From contig NC_073348.2 in the NCBI RefSeq assembly GCF_027580225.2, forward strand, positions 23,504,001-23,568,000: DNA of 64,000 nt. Direction: 5' to 3'. Source of the stretch: Misgurnus anguillicaudatus (taxonomy: Eukaryota > Chordata > Actinopteri > Cypriniformes > Cobitidae). Position numbers and translations under genes: made by a program. Below the pieces are notes generated by a model. That model worked only from the letters and a program-made list of their open reading frames with translations. It ran no database searches and was not told the origin of the DNA. Below, one piece after another: positions 13,041-25,600 of the stretch (position 1 is its first letter; each line of letters opens with the position of its first letter).

Positions 13041-15227
13041 CGTTTTTGCGCTATATTTTGGTGGATTGGTCTTGTAGCTGTAATCCGAGTACTGGTCAGA
13101 GCCGGTCGAGTTGTCATCACCGCCTGTTCCCACAAAGGTATTGGCAGCAGGAAGCTCCTGGACAACCTGGTGCTTTTGGGAGGCAGATGGGGACTGGGCC
13201 TGGAGCTGGATGGAAGGCAGTGGGGAGTTGGAACGGTAGTGTCTGCCTAGGTCAGGGCTTCCAGGCGGATATGTCAGAGGCAAATGGATCCTGGGGCTGT
13301 CATTTACCCCATCGAGGTTAAATTTTAGGCTCTTTTGAAGGCTGACCTCTTCATCCTCTCCAAGCGGTTTGGGTGCCTTTGGTGGCTTACCTTTTTTACC
13401 CTTTCTCCCTTTGCCACTTTTTGGTCCCTGCTTGGGAGCATACAGATCTTTGGTCTCCTTTTTGCCAGCCTGATAACCACTTTTAGCTTCTCTTTGGAGA
13501 CGATGCCTGATGAAGACCACCACAACAATGACAGTGACCACCCCTGCCACTCCAGCCAAACTCCCATACACAATGTTGCTTCTTTGGGCAGCCATGCCAT
13601 AATCTGGATCTCCTGCAATGTCCATGTCCAGTGGGGTGTACAAGCTATGTCCCACAAGTGCCTCCACATGACTTACATTAGAAATGGTCTCGTTTACGTA
13701 AATGTGTACCAAAGAAATGGCATGACGGCTTGGCTTGCCTCTGTCACTAACTCTTACAACCAGTCGATGCAGACCACTGTGTTTGCGAGTTAGCTCCTTG
13801 GTTAACGTGATCTCCCCATCGGATGGAGAGATATAAAAAAGATCATGTGGATTTCCCCCAGCAATGCTGTATACTAGCTCAGCATTGGACCCAGAATCAA
13901 TGTCTTCTGCTTCCACAACCTCCACAACACTGTCTGGAGCAGCCATGGGAGACAGACGTCTGAAGGATGAGTTTGACGGTTTGGTGACAACAGGCGCATT
14001 ATCGTTTTCGTCAAGGACATTGATGGTTACACCAACGTATGATGACCTGGGCGGGTCCCCTCCATCTACAGCTTTTAAACGGAATGTATAACTGCTCTCC
14101 TTCTCTCTGTCAAATGAGATACTAGACAGAATAGTGCCTGTACCATTTTGGATGACAAATTTCCCCACATCTGGTTCCACAGAAAGTTGCACTTGAGCAT
14201 TTCCACCTTCATCCATGTCCTGTACTGTTACCATGCCAACAGGGCTAAGGGGTGGCATGTTCTCCAAGACTGAGAAGCTGTAGAGACTAAGCATGAACTT
14301 GGGATCATTGTCGTTTCTGTCAAGAACCTTAATTACAACTGTGGCAGTACCCCTGTGACTGGGAACCCCTTTATCAGTTGCAGTAACACGGAACTCATAG
14401 CGCTCCTTGTGCTCACGATCCAGAGGGCTCCGAGCACGAACTTCACCTGAGTTGGGGTCAATCTCAAAAAGCCCCCTAGTTGAAGAGTCTGCAATAATGT
14501 TGTAGACCAGCTCGGCATTTGTTCCACTGTCTGCATCTAAGGCAACAACATCTAACACCTTCTCACCTGGCTGGTTCTCCTCAGGAAACTCCTGTTCAAA
14601 CAGAGTTGGGGAGAAAATGGGTGAATTGTCATTTGTATCTGTCACTTGGACTTTCAGTGAGTTAGTGCTGGATAGAGCTGGGTTGCCGGAATCCACTGCC
14701 ACTATCTCCACCCGGTAGTCCTTTATCCTTTCAAAGTCTAGAGGGGTTGTGGTCTGCAGAAAATACTTCCTTTTGTTGTCAACTGAGGAATCACTGGCTG
14801 GCCGAAGCTGGAAAGGAACATCACCTGCAACCACACAAGTCACCACAGCATTTTCTCCTTCATCTTTATCTGAAACCTGCACCAGTGCTACCGCAGTGCC
14901 AACTGGCATATCCTCTGAAATGTTTGCCACCCCATCATTATGGATCACAAGACCAATGCCACGAATCTCAACCGCTGGTGCATTGTCATTCTGGTCTGTC
15001 ACATCAATAGAAACGTATGTTTTAGAACTTTTAGGTGAGGGGCCTTTGTCTCGTGCAACAACGTAAAATTTCAGATTGTTGATCTCCTCACGATCCAATG
15101 GACCTTTGACGTATATGACGCCTGTGGAACGGTCTATCCGGAGAAGTTTTGGAACAGGATCAATGGCCTGATGTAATGTGTATTCAATTTCACCATTAGG
15201 GCCCAAGTCTGAATCATTAGCCTTCAC
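13041..15227 (-). CDS. pcdh1: pcdh1, large second coding exon (EC3-EC7, transmembrane, cytoplasmic motifs)
   Basis: This exon supplies residues 265-993 of the joined protein (729 codons). Cadherin repeats end at DQNDNAPAV (about 342, EC3), DTNDNSPIF (461-469, EC4), DRNDNDPKF (567-575, EC5) and DENDNAPVV (670-678, EC6). EC7 runs to about 790, giving the seven repeats typical of delta-1 protocadherins. One transmembrane helix (about 815-837, VYGSLAGVAGVVTVIVVVVF) is followed by basic RHRLQRE. The cytoplasmic part has a lysine/proline-rich stretch and the blocks SPRIHLPL.YPPGSPDLG, HYRSNSPLPSIQLQ and ANTFVGTG..STGS.QYSDYSY, which I recognise as PCDH1-specific. The acceptor is TTTATGTTGCAG|GTG, just inside 15228. 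The likely donor is AAAACG|GTACAG at 13041/13040, in phase 0. PCDH1 exons that should follow (RRVTF motif) are not seen downstream, so the protein is incomplete here. No frameshift or internal stop interrupts the exon, so the gene looks functional. Confidence 0.96.
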
Positions 15228-16090
15228 CTGCAACATAAATAATTAAGAGTCACTACAACTTTACATGGAAATAGATGAAAACATCAACTGAGTCTAAATT
15301 AAAATTTCTAAGAAAGCAGGCCTTCCCTTTAAGCAATCTACACAATGGCGCCAATGAAGTGCAGAAGTCAAGACATTTAACAAATCTATGCTAGTTTCTT
15401 AATAAAAGAGCAGAACCTAGTTTGATTCTTGATCATTTGAAATTGCAGTCTTTATCAGAATAATCAGAGGATTTGAAAGTGGTGAAAAAATGTAAACAAA
15501 TCTGAAATGTAAATGGCTATTAATAATTATGCAAACATCATTGTATCTGCTATTTAGTGAGGTATATGCATTTGTTCATACTTTCAATGTTTAGGATAGA
15601 CAATCACATTTATTTATAATTTGTAATCTGAAAATGTGTCTATTATCATAGTGACGGTGTGAAAAGTATGAAAGTTGAGTCATTATTTTCACAATGGAAA
15701 ATGTAAAACACTAGTAGGTCAGATTTTATTCTCAATAGTAAACAGTCAGACACCAACAGTGGGTCAGATGATGCACTTCATATTCGCGTCTCTCTGAAAT
15801 GCTGGAGTCCTGCATACTAACGCAACACTCAAATGCACACTCGAATGTTTACATGAGAATTGCTGTTCAATTGCACTGCATTTCATTGAATAATACAGCA
15901 TTTGTTTATGCATAACATTACAAAACAACCCTTGCTCTCAAGTTTATGCACTGGATCTTAACACTAAAGAGTGACATGATAGCTAACAAGTTATGCATTA
16001 CAGTTTAACATACAGTAAAACATACAGGTGTGGGTTTGGTTATTAAATGGGTTGTCTCTCCCGTAAATAACCGAACTGCCTGTGAACATA

Positions 16091-17623
16091 TTAAAGGACA
16101 AGTTCGGTATTTTAGGGGCTGTTTACACTTGGTATTAAGATGTGTTTTCATCGATCGGATCACAAGTGGACGAGAGAGACACATTACGTTTACACCTGGT
16201 ATTTAAATCCGTCTCTTTTGTCCACTTTCGACCGCTTCTGTGCTGAATACTATGAGGGGGTGGTCTGTTAGACGGTGGGCGAGTCTCTCTGCTGTCATTC
16301 AAACCCGAGCGGGAGTAATTATGAGTTTATATGGACGCAAACTAATATTATGTCGGAGTGCACTGCTTGTTTAGCAAGTAAACATGCTGCACAGTGTTTT
16401 GTACATAAGTATGTAAGAGCTTTCTTTGAATTTTCAGCGCAATTGATGAAATAGGATCGCGCAACTTTCACACGCTTTCAAAACGAAACTACGGAGATCA
16501 GCCGCTTAGTTTTATCAATGAAAGGCTAAAAATAGCGCTGTTCACCGAATGTTCACGCCAGAAGTCAAAAAAGACGTAAAACTTGTGTTTAATACCGCAG
16601 ATTAGATAAATGGGCGGAGAGAAGGCGGTCGCGTGTGGCTGTTCGAACGCATTCAACCACATGTGCGTTCCGCAACTCCAAAGCGATCCGATCGAAAGTG
16701 GTTTCGACCACCTCTGGATGTGGTTGAAAGTGGTCGAAAGTGGACGAGCTCAAAACGTTTTGAACACCGTTTACACCTGGCATTAACGTCGTCCACTTGT
16801 GATCCGATCGACGAAAACACATATTAATGCCAAGTGTAAACAGCCTCTTACACTTAAATCCCTGTTTTCAGATTGTTTATGATGAAATAGAACTGTTTTG
16901 ACTGAAATTTGGAAATATTTGATGCTGGCCCGAGAATTTTCAGTTTTCGTTGTATCACCCCACCACCTCTACAATGACTGCATAGGTGCACTGGAACAAT
17001 CCTTCCTAAAATGCATTAAACTTTCATTTACAAAGACGTGAAACTCACCGAGTGGTCAGGGGTGTTCACTGATATGCTCACACAAAAATCGCTGCAAAAC
17101 ATGCTTTCCAACAGGTTTTTTACCATTCATTGTAAACTTGTGGACCTATTTTTCCAAACGCCTCACACCCATAAATTCTTCCGTTGAGAGCTTGAATAAT
17201 AGACACTCCAGCCCAGTTGGTGGCGATAATCCACCTTTACCAATTTGACAAATACAAACAAAGTTCCCGGCGCGGAGTAATACCGTACCTCACATCTAAT
17301 ACAAGTCAATGGAGTTGGACAAAAACTACGATAAAACCTGTTGGAAAGCATCTTTCGCAGGGATTTTTGTGTGAGCACATCAGTGAACACCCCCGACCAC
17401 TTCGTGAGTTTCACGTCTTTGTAAACGAAAGTTTAATGCATTTTAGGATGGATTGTTCCAGTGCACCTATACAGCCATTGTAGAGGTGGGCGTGATACAA
17501 CAAAGACCCGAAAATTCTCGGGCCAGCATCATATGTCCAAATTTCAGTCAAAACCGTTCTATTTCATCATAAACAATCTGAAAACAGTACTTTAAGTGTA
17601 AAATACTGAACTTGTCCTTTTAA
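16091..17623. mobile_element. TTAA foldback in a pcdh1 intron, interrupted by another element
   Basis: Ends are TTAAAGGACAAGTTC and GAACTTGTCCTTTTAA. The arms pair over about 250 bp (for example TGATGCTGGCCCGAGAATTT near 16920-16939 with its complement near 17515-17534). The left arm is split by the insertion at 16115-16847. The intact right arm shows what the uninterrupted sequence was. Confidence 0.85.
16115..16847. mobile_element. PIF/Harbinger-like non-autonomous element, 733 bp
   Basis: Inverted ends GGGGCTGTTTACACTTGG and CCAAGTGTAAACAGCCTC are flanked on each side by TTA (16112-16114 and 16848-16850). The TTA is single in the matching arm of the host element. A 3-bp TTA duplication with these ends fits the PIF/Harbinger superfamily. 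No transposase remains. Confidence 0.8.
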
Positions 17624-18228
17624 AACTCAGATGCAGTACTGACAACTGTATACTGCTGCTGTGTGACAGAGATTTTAACATAATATGTATACATAATGTA
17701 AAATGTGTATACATCCATTACGTATTTTTCGCCATTCTGCGCGCCTTCCCTGACATGCTGTGGAGCACCCCAGTGGAGGCTCGCTCCACACTTTTAAAAC
17801 CCCTACATTAGACAAAATATTGGATATTTTAACACAGAGAAAATATTTATAATTCAAGACATAAAATAAAATGTTATAAAAGAAGTATAAAATGTCCCTA
17901 TTGAACACTCCATAATTCATTTTAATATTGAACTCTTTCAAATTCACAATTCTGTAGTTTATGGTAAAATTAATTTTCTTTAATTCAGCTGACTTCTGAC
18001 AGCTTCGCATGTGGTGATCAAACTGGATTATTTTAGTAATTAAGGAATACGAATTCGGTAAGCCATGCCCTGCTTCACTGATGTAAAGCATCAAAGTAAA
18101 GAACAGACAGTTGGGAGGTCGAGACAGCAGTGCTCATTAAAATTTCACACTTCAAGATGATGCAATAGACACTTTATCTTGCCTTGTTTGAGAATCTAAA
18201 GGTTGACTATGAATGTTTGCCGTTTTAC

Positions 18229-19020
18229 CTGCAACACAGAGTGTCCGATTGGGCTGTTTTCTGCAACTTCTGCTTCATAGGACGATTTTTCAAATTTGGG
18301 TGCATTGTCATTGGCATCAGCGATGACGACCCTCAGCAAGGCACTGCTGTAGCGAGGTGGATTTCCTCCATCCACTGCTTTGATGGTAAGGTCATAGGAA
18401 TCTTTTAGCTCTCGATCAAGGCCTCCCAACACAATGAGCTGAGGCAATTTTTCACCCCGGTCTTCTGCAACCTGCAGACCAAAGAGCGCCACAGCCTCTG
18501 GTCCCGCTGTTAAGGTGTAATCAGATACTCCATTCCTCTCCGTGTCTTTGTCTGTGGCAAGTGGAATTGAGAAGAGCACCCCCACGTGGGTGTTCTCTGG
18601 AACTGAGAGGGTGAGAACAGGTGAGGGGAACTGCGGTGTGTTATCATTGATATCCAGCACCTCAATCCTTCCCTCGATCAGCCGTGGACTCTGATTGTGA
18701 ATGAGGTCTGTGACGGACACCTCAAACTCCAGAAAGCAGGGCTTGCCTTTGTTGCGACAATCCTTCAGTGTCTCTCTGTCTATGGGGATCTCCGTCGTAA
18801 AGATATCCCCAGTTTTTCCATCCACCCTCAGGTAGGGAGCACCCACCTCCAGTTTGTACAGGTGCCCGGTGTCTGGTAAACCCTGGTCAGCAGCCAGACT
18901 GCCAATCAGGGTGCTGGGAGGTTGTTCCTCATGCACACGGTAGAGAATGCCACCCACCACACCACTCAACAAGTCCAGTAATAGTCCCCACAGCAGAAAC
19001 AACACCACAGGGAGATCCAT
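18229..19020 (-). CDS. pcdh1: pcdh1, first coding exon (signal peptide, EC1, EC2, start of EC3)
   Basis: This exon encodes residues 1-264 of protocadherin 1, a delta-1 protocadherin: a calcium-dependent, homophilic cell-adhesion protein of the plasma membrane. The ATG at 19020 opens a hydrophobic signal peptide (about residues 1-24, MDLPVVLFLLWGLLL). EC1 ends at DINDNTPQF (123-131) and EC2 at DANDNAPKF (235-243). Calcium-binding LDRE and DRE motifs and the VDGGNPP motif are visible. EC3 begins near residue 244. The open frame runs on ten codons to 18196, but the exon should end at 18229 at a strong donor (CAG then GTAAAACG). That joins in phase 0 to the exon at 15227 and restores a continuous EC3 (..GHSVLQ|VKANDSD..). 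The start is the only ATG directly ahead of the signal peptide, with G at +4. Family assignment rests on the cytoplasmic part in the next exon. Which teleost duplicate (pcdh1a or pcdh1b) this is cannot be told. Confidence 0.95.
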
Positions 19021-19047
19021 GAGCCCTCAGAGAGGTGACACCTCGGT
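19021..19047 (-). other. pcdh1: pcdh1 5' UTR part of the first coding exon, with splice acceptor
   Basis: On the minus strand a pyrimidine-rich ATGCTGTTTTTCAG precedes ACCGAGGTGTCACC. This makes a good 3' splice site at 19048/19047, only 27 nt ahead of the ATG. It implies at least one upstream non-coding exon, as is known for vertebrate PCDH1. There is no ATG in these 27 nt. Confidence 0.75.
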
Positions 19048-21146
19048 CTGAAAAACAGCATGAAAAACATGTTAAATCATAAACAAGTTTGTCATGCAGT
19101 ATTCTTTTCAACAAACCAACTTCTTTTTATTTTCTTTCAATTGACTTTACTAGTAAGAAACTAGTCGAGGGTGAAACAGAATTCACACAGCAAACACTGT
19201 TTTGTGTACACACACTGTGGAGCTATGAGTTGTAAAAGCTCTCCGGAAAAATGCTTCTTCCCCCGACACCACTAAAAGCCTCCTCTCTCATTATCTTACA
19301 TTATTTATCATCCTCATTTTTGAGTAGGCGATGACTTGTATGTAAAGGAAGGAAAAGCATACCTACTGTACAAATGTACCCACAAAAAGGTGCTTAATAC
19401 TGCGAAAATACTGTGAAATAGTGCAGTATTGTATTGTTTTCAGCCTCAGTCAATGGCCACAAAATGCCCCCTTTCCCAAATCTGGATGTTAAATCATGCC
19501 AATTAATTGGACGTAGGGAAAACGTTAATTATCACTCTTTTGAGTGCCTGTCCGAGCTAAGCTGCTTTTGGAAAATTAATGATTAAGAACAAGTAATAAG
19601 ACACTTCTTAATGGGCTTTTTAATAGGAAGGTATGGGTTACTGTTAGTCTGAAAAACAACAGCTCAGCAAGCCTGGTACTGTTTACAACATAAACTCATT
19701 TATCTTATAACCGGTTTGTAATATACTTTCCTCAACATATGCTTCATCTACTGCACATACACAGCAAGTGATAAGGCTATTATTTTGGATGACTTCCCTT
19801 TAATGAAGGTTACACTCATTTGATTGGCCCATAACATAAAATGAGCGGTTTCTCAAAGCAAAGTGCTGATGAGACAAAAGGTATAAAGAAGACTGCTAAC
19901 ACAGCAACGGGACCATTCAGCATCACAGAATATAAAATATTTCCCTTTGTAATACACGGGTATAATAAGAGGCTGCACGCCCAGGTCACAGAGCACCCGT
20001 TCTTATCTCAGAGCACAGAAACGTTTGAAAAATCTCTGACCTATCAAGTGTAACACATGGACTAATTTACACACTGTAAAGCTCATGTTTGATTTTTTAA
20101 CCTGCTAGGCTTCCTCATTAATCACTAGTCTCTATTTTAGCATCTGCTTTGATCTTTATTCCCCTGGCTTTCGGTTTCTCTCTGTTTTAAGCACAGAATG
20201 GTTTCTCGAGTTTAATTATATCTTGAGATTTCTTGTTGTGCCTTTTTAAGACTAGGATAGTTTATTGAGCTGTACCACTTAATGTTGCAGCCTGTATGTT
20301 TTTTATATATATGCAAAGCATCTATGTAAAATCTAGAGCAGAGCATGAGTCAAACCAAAATCAATACAGGCTGTGCAAGTGACCATGATCCAAAGGAAAG
20401 TAAATAAGTGTTATACAAAATAGCTAAACACAAGAACGCATAGAAATCCAATCAGAAATCCAATCCCGTCGTATCTATTAAGATTGGGAGTACCGCATAT
20501 TGATGTACTAATTGCCCAGGTATTGACGTGTTCTCTTTTTTGCATTTGCTGGACAGCCTACTGTCGATTTTGGTGTGCTGATAGTGTGTGCGGACTAAAA
20601 ACATGATTAGAGGCTGTGAAATAAAACCCAGCTTTAAAGGCCAAGGACGTAAGTCCCACTTGGGTCATTGGGAGGGTGGACCCAACACTAATCGCAGGTA
20701 GCCTGGATCCATTGCTAAAAAGCTTTTTTAAGGTTCATGATACTTTGCTTCATGACAGTGACATCCATTATACCCAAATGGTGTACAGGCCATTTAATGA
20801 CTTGACGCCTTATTTCAAAATGTGACCTTGGATCACAAAACCATTCGTAAGTCCCACGGGTATATTTGTAGAAAAATCCAAAAATACATTGTATGGGTCA
20901 AAATTATAGATTTTTCTTTCATGGCAATAAAAAATTAGTATATTACGTAAAGATCATGTCCCATGAAGATATTTTGTAAATTCCCTACTGTAAATATATA
21001 AAAACTTGGCCAGAAACTTAGGGATTTCCTATTCAAGTTTGGGTTTATGTAAAAGCTTGCAAGTTCCCCCATTCAGTGAACAAAGTTATTACAGCGGTAA
21101 GCCAGTAGAGGACACTAAAACAAACCTTTTCATTAGTAATATGCAT

Positions 21147-22711
21147 TAGTGATGAAACATGTTTTCTTCCAACCCGCGTGTTTCCGCTTTTATGAAATTA
21201 TTTGACGTGAGATCAAAGGTTTAAGGACAACACGCAAGTTACGTTGCTATATAGGCCTACGTATTGTAACTTTATCAAAGAACGTAATAAAATATGAAAA
21301 TATATTTCCAATAGGGTTGTGCTGATAGACGATACTATCGTATATAGACGATCGTCAGACATATGGCCGATAGCGGGCTTTCATAGTTTGAGAGTTGGCG
21401 ATAGTTATTATTATTCCAATGGGATGGTGGGTGTGTTTTTGTGTAAGTTAATTGTGTTGTTGTGTTATGTATCGCTATTGTTCTCTTGATTGCCCAAGAC
21501 AAATTTCTCCAATAAAGGCTTATCTTATCTTATTATCATAATAGTTACACACTGACATGCACATTGAGTGCTTCTCCTCACAAGAGAGGGTTTGTGGGCT
21601 TTACTTTGCGTTGAAAAAGCTTGTATTTGTGTAAGCTTGTAATTCCTTCTTGTGCACACATGAACTTGAAATGCGCGCATCTCAGACCTGAATGCGCGGG
21701 GCATAGACTCCTTCTAGCACCTGAACTTGTAATGCGCATGACGCGATCTCACAGGCTGACGATAGGATGATCTGAAATTTGGCATATCACCCAACACTAA
21801 TTCCCAAATATTTAATAGGGTTTCCCGCAGCACTTTGCAGTTCGGGTGGTCCGTCACTGTCTGTCTGGAGGATAACTAGCCAGTTGATAAAACATCTCGG
21901 AAAATAGCGCGGACACGCTTCACACCGCGAGCGTGCACACGCGCCACACGGACGAAATTAGAGCTGTGGTCCGTCACTGTCTGGAGGAAAGCCAGTTGAT
22001 AAAACGCGTGTCCGTGAGAACTGTAAGTGGACTTATGTTTTGGGTTAATTTAAGCCTGTTATTGAATAAGTCTATAGTTCTTGCAAATTTAAAGTAAGTT
22101 AGCTGGTGATTTTGGTGTTTGAGCAACCTGCTAGCTAGGTTGCACGTACCTGTTAATTAGATATAATTGTTGAGCGCTCTTGCTCACGTTATTTATGTGC
22201 ATTATTTACATGCTACAGTAGTTACACTCCTTTAAGATAATGTAATTAATAGTGGGAAAAATCTGTTTATACAATCTTTGCACTATCAACGTTCGCCAGA
22301 CGTTCTACAACATCTGATTCAGTTTGTGTTTATTAACCCTTTAGTTTCACTTCATCATGCAGCTATTCCCGTTACAGTCTGTTAAAAACATTTAATTCAT
22401 TAATAATCTAGCATGTGTTTATTTTCTGTCATAGTTTCTTAATTAAGAATTTTATTTGAGCGTTTTAATTAAAAAAAAATTCATCATGACGCGTACGCTC
22501 CACCCCTTTGATTACCACACCCCCCAGCACCGCCCACCTGCCCAACCCTACCACCTTAACTAACTAATTTTAAGTTATAGGGAATTGCACGCAACATACA
22601 TAGGTTTTTTATTTTGTTTTTAATGACCCGCCCCTACCCGCAAATAAAGTGACAAATTATTTACCCGGCCCAACCCAACCAGCGGGTTATGAGACGACCC
22701 GTGCATCGCTA
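21147..22711. mobile_element. hAT-type element with 8-bp target duplication
   Basis: Ends TAGTGATG and CATCGCTA are flanked by ATATGCAT at 21139-21146 and 22712-22719. The host foldback family has a single ATATGCAT at this point, so the junctions are clear. The right end contains the ACCCGTGCATCGCTA motif. No intact transposase frame was found. Another foldback is inserted at about 21312-21800. Confidence 0.8.
21312..21800. mobile_element. Small foldback element nested in the hAT element
   Basis: Ends AGGGTTGTGCTGATAGACGAT and a complementary GCTGACGATAGGATG..CACCCAACACTA give an inverted structure of about 490 bp, with a CGATAG-rich interior. Exact borders and the target duplication are unclear. 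Confidence 0.55.
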
Positions 22712-24964
22712 ATATGCATTGATAAAGACTTCAGTTGGACTTTGAACTTTAAATGCGATTTTCTCAATGTTTTAATTTTTTGCACTCTCAAATTCCAGAT
22801 TTTCAAATATTATCTTGGTCTATCCTAACAAACCATACATCAAAACTTTTTAAATTTAGCTTTCAAATGATTTTTCAAAATTGACCCTTACGACTGCTTT
22901 TGTGGTCCAGGGTCGCAAATGTATACACTGTTAGAAATGTTGGGCTATTTTCACAGCATTGGTTCAAAAGGCACAAAGCCAAGCCCATAAAATGTTTAAA
23001 TTTGACCCAACCATGGGTTAAAATAACGCAGCATTTTGGGCTGAAACATACCAGCATATGGTAAATAATAACCCAAGGGGTTGGGTTCGTGCCTTTTTGA
23101 CCCAGTGCAGGGTTGAAAATAATTCAGTGTAGAATTTAAATAGCCTGTCGCAAGTCATTGACTAGTGCGTATAATGATTTGTTATATTGACCTATAGGAC
23201 CTCTATATCTTTTTTCAAAATGCACTGCACTTACGCTGCACTGTGAAGTAAAAATATTGTTAGGAACTAAGTGTTAGTGGGGTTCGCTTCCTTTAAACGC
23301 AAAGCACAAATTAAAGCCACATTTGACAGCTTGTAAAAGCCAAAGTGCCTTTGATAGTAAATGCAGTCCACAAATAACTATAACTCCACCACTATTAATA
23401 ATAATAATTAAAAACATGGCAGCACTATTTAGGTAAGAGACTCTTCAAACAACCCAAGTGCATCTCACCCTGATGAGTCTAAACACACTTCGACTATTTT
23501 AAGAGCTGTTGATTTTCTCAACTATTTAGAGTGTCTGAAAAACAAAAGGGTTGTTATTATTATAAAAGCTGCGAAATAGAAAACGTGTGAACAAAAACAT
23601 TTACTATGCCGATTACCTGAATGTAACCTGATACCGAACATGCCATATGCTCACTGTGAACTGCCTTTCTAGGTGCCATAAACCTACAAAATTCAATGAA
23701 ATGCCAGTGAATAAGTCCCAAATAGTTCTGTTAAAACTGCAGCACCATGTCTTTCAGACATAACCCTCAAGTGATACATTTCCAACCTTTCTCACAAGGC
23801 ACAAACTGCCTGCAAGAACTTCAAATTTAAACATGCATGAAACCAACCCCGGGTAAGTTCTGAAGTCATTTTCGCTCGGCTCTTGAGACTGATAGTTCAT
23901 GCAGACATTTTATTTTCCCTGAAGTATTGTGACCTTTTATTTTTCTGCAGTGCTGTAAATCATCTGTTATCGCATTCATTCAGGTTCAACAGGTTTAGCA
24001 TTTCAGCTCAGCCCAATTAAATCAGTTACCCATATTATTGCCCATACCTCACCCTATGGACAAACGCTTTGCAATTTTACAGCCAAATAAATGCAGTGAC
24101 TTTAAGACTATGCACTATTTTTGCTTAATTAAAAGCATTTTTTTCTTACATAAAGTCATTATTATTATTCATAATAATTAATATTATGATAACTGCTAAG
24201 CAACAACGTGCACATTAATCTCTATAAATATTCACGTGGATAGAAAAAAAATGTTGGGTTCCAAGATTTCTCAGTGTTTAAGGTTTACTCTATCTTCCCC
24301 TGCAGCTCAGAGAGGGTTGAGGGTGGAGATGGTGTACTATAGGGGAATCCTGTAATCATCCTTATAGGGATTTGACCAAACATTGATCCTGCTGTTGACC
24401 CAGCCAGCCCAGGTGGGCGCTCCACTGCGATTTCCTTTAAATCTACAGCCCTGTGGTACATCATTCAACCCAATCCTGCTGGACCGTTATTAACCATACT
24501 AATAACATTGTTATACATGACTTGCCGTTGAACGCAGCCTACATTCAACTGGTCGCTCGTCAACTATCTTTCTTGCAGCTTAATCTTTACGCATAAATGC
24601 TCGGTGCCTGATGAAAATATGTTCAAGATGATGCTTAAGGCTTATGGCAATGTATTTTACACAATACAGACATCCTACATTCACATCGCACTGAATTATT
24701 TTGCAGCGACAAACAAGTGTCATGGTTATTTGTAAACCCATAAGAACTGCCCGAATGATTCGGGGAAACGTTTATTATGCCGTTACGCAAATTATAAAGG
24801 GGCGCAAAAAAATCACTGCTATCAATACGCATTCTTCCAAAATCAATATAGTTTGTAGCTATGTATTGGATATTTAAAGATAACCCACGTTAACGACATT
24901 ATCGACGCGAATTCTCGTAAGCTTTATTCATTTTCCAGCCGCGTCAATAAAGTTCGTTGCCTAC

Positions 24965-25600
24965 CTTCGTCGATCACTTTTCTCCGCTCGCCAGCTCCCT
25001 GCGTCTCTCGTCTGAGAATCAACTACAGCTGCTTCCTTCGAGGTAACGCAGACACCGCTGTTTTAAAAAATCCAGACATCAAGAAAGCATAAAATCCTTC
25101 CGTCGGCAAACAATCCATAAGTGTCCGCGTTTCTCCCCGCCATCCCCACGACTCCGCGTCAGGTTGATGGCGTAAGTATTAATAAAATAGAAATTACGCC
25201 GGATAATTGATGTTGAATGTCCAAGGTGTTGCTTCACAACACAAAAACTGTTTTAAAACCAACAACTTGTTCTGTTTTCAGTCCATAAATCCTCAAACAC
25301 TCATATGAGGTATTTTAGGAGAGTACAGGTTCTCGGGAAATTTGATGGTGCTCCTCGTTACTCAGTTCTTCGCGGAATGGTAATATATGATAGACCGGAA
25401 AATAATATCAAAACGTACTGACAGAACGAATGGATGTCGGTTTCCCCTTTCTTTTTTCTTCAGTAGGCTACCAAAAGCAGTTTTGGCACAGGTATCTTCT
25501 CCGCACAGGGTTAATCCTGCTTGAATGTCTGTGCATGTCAGTGAGTGAGTGACTGAGGAGATTTCTCAACAGCGCGCGCTGCTCCTCTAGCCGCTCACGT
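24965..25600 (-). promoter_or_regulatory. pcdh1: Likely pcdh1 non-coding exon 1 and promoter region (CpG-rich)
   Basis: About 6 kb upstream of the first coding exon the base composition becomes GC- and CpG-rich (about 24950-26060), unlike the AT-rich surroundings. On the minus strand a strong donor, CGACGAAG|GTAGGC, sits at 24965/24964. It could splice to the acceptor at 19048. The minus strand here carries CpG-rich segments such as those around 25570-25640, with a GC-box-like CCCCACCTCC near 25628. No TATA box is placed convincingly, so the start site is not defined and the right boundary is arbitrary. The assignment is an inference from donor, composition and distance. Confidence 0.45.

Larger units (their letters stand above)
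15228..18228 (-). other. pcdh1: pcdh1 intron between the two coding exons
   Basis: A 3.0 kb intron with donor GTAAAACG and acceptor TTATGTTGCAG, phase 0. About half of it is a nested transposon (16091-17623). The remainder (15228-16090 and 17624-18228) is AT-rich, and I see nothing functional in it beyond the splice sites. Confidence 0.85.
20821..22916. mobile_element. Foldback with TGTGACC..GGTCCAGGGTCGCA ends, interrupted
   Basis: This is the common cyprinid repeat whose arms carry ATACATTGTATGGGTCAAAA, ATTTACGGTAG-like and TCAAATTCCAGATTTTCAAA blocks. The left arm runs 20821 to about 21146 and the right arm from about 22712. The middle is a hAT insertion. A second copy lies at about 52151-53462. 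Confidence 0.8.
19048..24964 (-). other. pcdh1: Likely pcdh1 5' UTR intron
   Basis: This is the interval between the inferred donor at 24964 and the acceptor at 19048. It holds the nested foldback/hAT cluster at 20821-22916. The parts 19048-20820 and 22920-24960 look like single-copy AT-rich intron. Short families of the ACCCAACCATGGGTT type appear near 22940-23110. No exon-like reading frame was found in it. Confidence 0.5.

Noticed and set aside
13325..15066. Several open frames of 67-152 codons on both strands within the large pcdh1 exon
   Set aside because: They are other-frame shadows of the protocadherin coding sequence, which explains all of this stretch.
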